From positions 1-6,869 of the forward strand of contig JAGYOT010000101.1 of assembly GCA_018399455.1 (NCBI GenBank): DNA of 6,869 bases, given 5' to 3'. The position numbers were made by a program, and so were the translations under genes. Origin of the DNA: Desulfobacterales bacterium. GTDB taxonomy: Bacteria > Desulfobacterota > Desulfobacteria > Desulfobacterales > Desulfosalsimonadaceae. The stretch's first letter is position 1; every line of letters starts with the position of its first letter. Shown in pieces: positions 5,967 through 6,869 of this stretch. The notes below the pieces were generated by a model. It searched no databases and was not told where the DNA came from. It saw only the letters and a program-made list of their open reading frames with translations.

Positions 5967-6869
5967 ATGAAAGACCTGTCGGACCCGCAAAACCTTGCCC
6001 TTGCCGAAACCATTCGCGAGTTTCTGAAGCACCACTGCCCCCCTGAAACCATTCGGGCTTTTGAAGCCTCCGAATCCCCTCCCCTGGATATCCGGGATAA
6101 AATGAAAACACTGGGCATTTTTGGATACACCATCCCCGAGAATTACGGCGGCAGCGGCGTCCAGATCAGCCGGGCTGCTCTCGTGGTCGAGGAACTGTCC
6201 CGCGTATGGCCCGCCCTGGCATGGATTTACATTGGCACTGTTTTCTATGGAGGATCAAACATAGCCAACCTTGGAACCAAAGCGCAAAAGGAGGCATTGC
6301 TGCCGTTGCTTGCCCGGGGGGATCTGATGATGGCTTACGCGCTGACTGAACCGGATGCGGGCAGCGACACCACGGCCGCTCGGTTAAGCGCCCAGCCGGA
6401 CGGCGAAAGTTTTGTTATCACCGGCAGCAAAACATTTATTTCCCTGGCCGACAAGGCGGACTGGCTGATTACCCTGGCCCGAACCGATCCCGAGGCCCCT
6501 CAGCGAAACGGCCTCTCTATCATTCTGGTCCCGAACGGAACCACCGGCTTGAACTTTAACAAAATTCACAAGCTAGGCTATCGTAGCTCCTCTCTCTGTG
6601 AAGTCTTTTTCGACAAGGTTCGGGTACCCGGGGAAAATGTCCTGGGAGGTACCGATATGCTGAACCAGGGCATGTCTCAGCTTCTCAGGACCCTGGATAT
6701 AGAACACCTGGAAATCGCCGCCTGCGGTGTGGGAGTCGCACAGGGCGCGTTCGACCTGGCCCTGGCCTATGCCAAGGATCATCGCCGGGACGGCACGTTG
6801 ATGATCAAAAACCAAAGCATCAGTCACAAGCTGGCTGAAATGGCGACGCAGATCCACGCCGCGCGCCTT
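5967..6869 (+). CDS. Acyl-CoA dehydrogenase, N-terminal 301 residues (cut by window end)
   Basis: An FAD enzyme family that oxidises acyl-CoA to 2-enoyl-CoA and passes electrons to electron-transfer flavoprotein. Visible are the N-terminal helical domain (1-118, including LGIFGYTIPENYGGSG at 49-64), the middle beta domain with the FAD/substrate signature MAYALTEPDAGSD (122-134) and ITGSKTFISLADKADW (151-166), and the beginning of the C-terminal helical domain (from about 238). The catalytic glutamate of the usual short/medium-chain enzymes would come near residue 370, outside the window, so activity cannot be checked. At 271-276 the usual DxRxQFG/DERKTFG segment reads DHRRDG, one residue shorter, an oddity at an FAD-contacting turn. 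The ATG at 5967 has GGAG ten bases upstream; no other in-frame start fits. It is divergent from the TetR gene and likely belongs to the same regulon as the five-gene operon. Confidence 0.93.
   Translation, partial: MKDLSDPQNLALAETIREFLKHHCPPETIRAFEASESPPLDIRDKMKTLGIFGYTIPENYGGSGVQISRAALVVEELSRVWPALAWIYIGTVFYGGSNIANLGTKAQKEALLPLLARGDLMMAYALTEPDAGSDTTAARLSAQPDGESFVITGSKTFISLADKADWLITLARTDPEAPQRNGLSIILVPNGTTGLNFNKIHKLGYRSSSLCEVFFDKVRVPGENVLGGTDMLNQGMSQLLRTLDIEHLEIAACGVGVAQGAFDLALAYAKDHRRDGTLMIKNQSISHKLAEMATQIHAARL

Overview
The window (about 55% GC, with two AT-rich intergenic stretches) holds a CoA-thioester catabolic gene cluster and its regulator. The mix of a TetR regulator, acyl-CoA dehydrogenase, HpaB/AbfD-fold flavoprotein, thiolase-like protein with a DUF35 partner, MaoC hydratase and AMP-dependent acyl-CoA ligase is typical of bacteria that degrade fatty, aromatic or alicyclic acids. 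A sulfate-reducing Desulfobacterota-type organism is my best guess from this gene content, but it is an inference; no phylogenetic marker is present.

Layout. Positions 1-4189, minus strand, carry a tight five-gene operon. Read from its promoter side it runs: thiolase-like protein (4189-3005), DUF35 zinc-ribbon/OB protein (2991-2566), HpaB/AbfD-like flavoprotein (2553-1108), MaoC hydratase (1077-607), and the N-terminal 181 codons of an acyl-CoA ligase (544-1, cut by the window edge). Gaps are 12-62 bp and every gene has a GGAG-type ribosome binding site. Positions 4190-4461 are an AT-rich promoter region plus the terminator of the gene above it. Positions 4462-5697, minus strand, encode an unusual regulator made of two complete TetR units in one chain. 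Positions 5698-5966 are a divergent control region. From 5967 the plus strand carries the first 301 codons of an acyl-CoA dehydrogenase, cut by the window end.

How the genes may work together (inference). The ligase activates a carboxylic acid to its CoA thioester, the acyl-CoA dehydrogenase introduces a 2,3-double bond, and MaoC hydrates it. The thiolase-like/DUF35 pair then cleaves the chain. The thiolase-like protein lacks the family's catalytic cysteines, so a retro-aldol cleavage of the Ltp2/ChsH2-DUF35 kind is a serious alternative to thiolysis. The HpaB-family protein has lost nearly all the Fe-S ligands and catalytic residues of 4-hydroxybutyryl-CoA dehydratase, so its reaction is open. 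The double TetR probably senses an acyl-CoA intermediate. An AT-rich element with a TTAATTAA core and an ATTCGAA motif occurs in both promoter regions and is the best candidate for its operator.

Most noteworthy are the tandem-fused TetR with its candidate operators, and two enzymes whose fold is recognisable but whose textbook catalytic residues are missing. No RNA genes, mobile elements or CRISPR arrays were seen.
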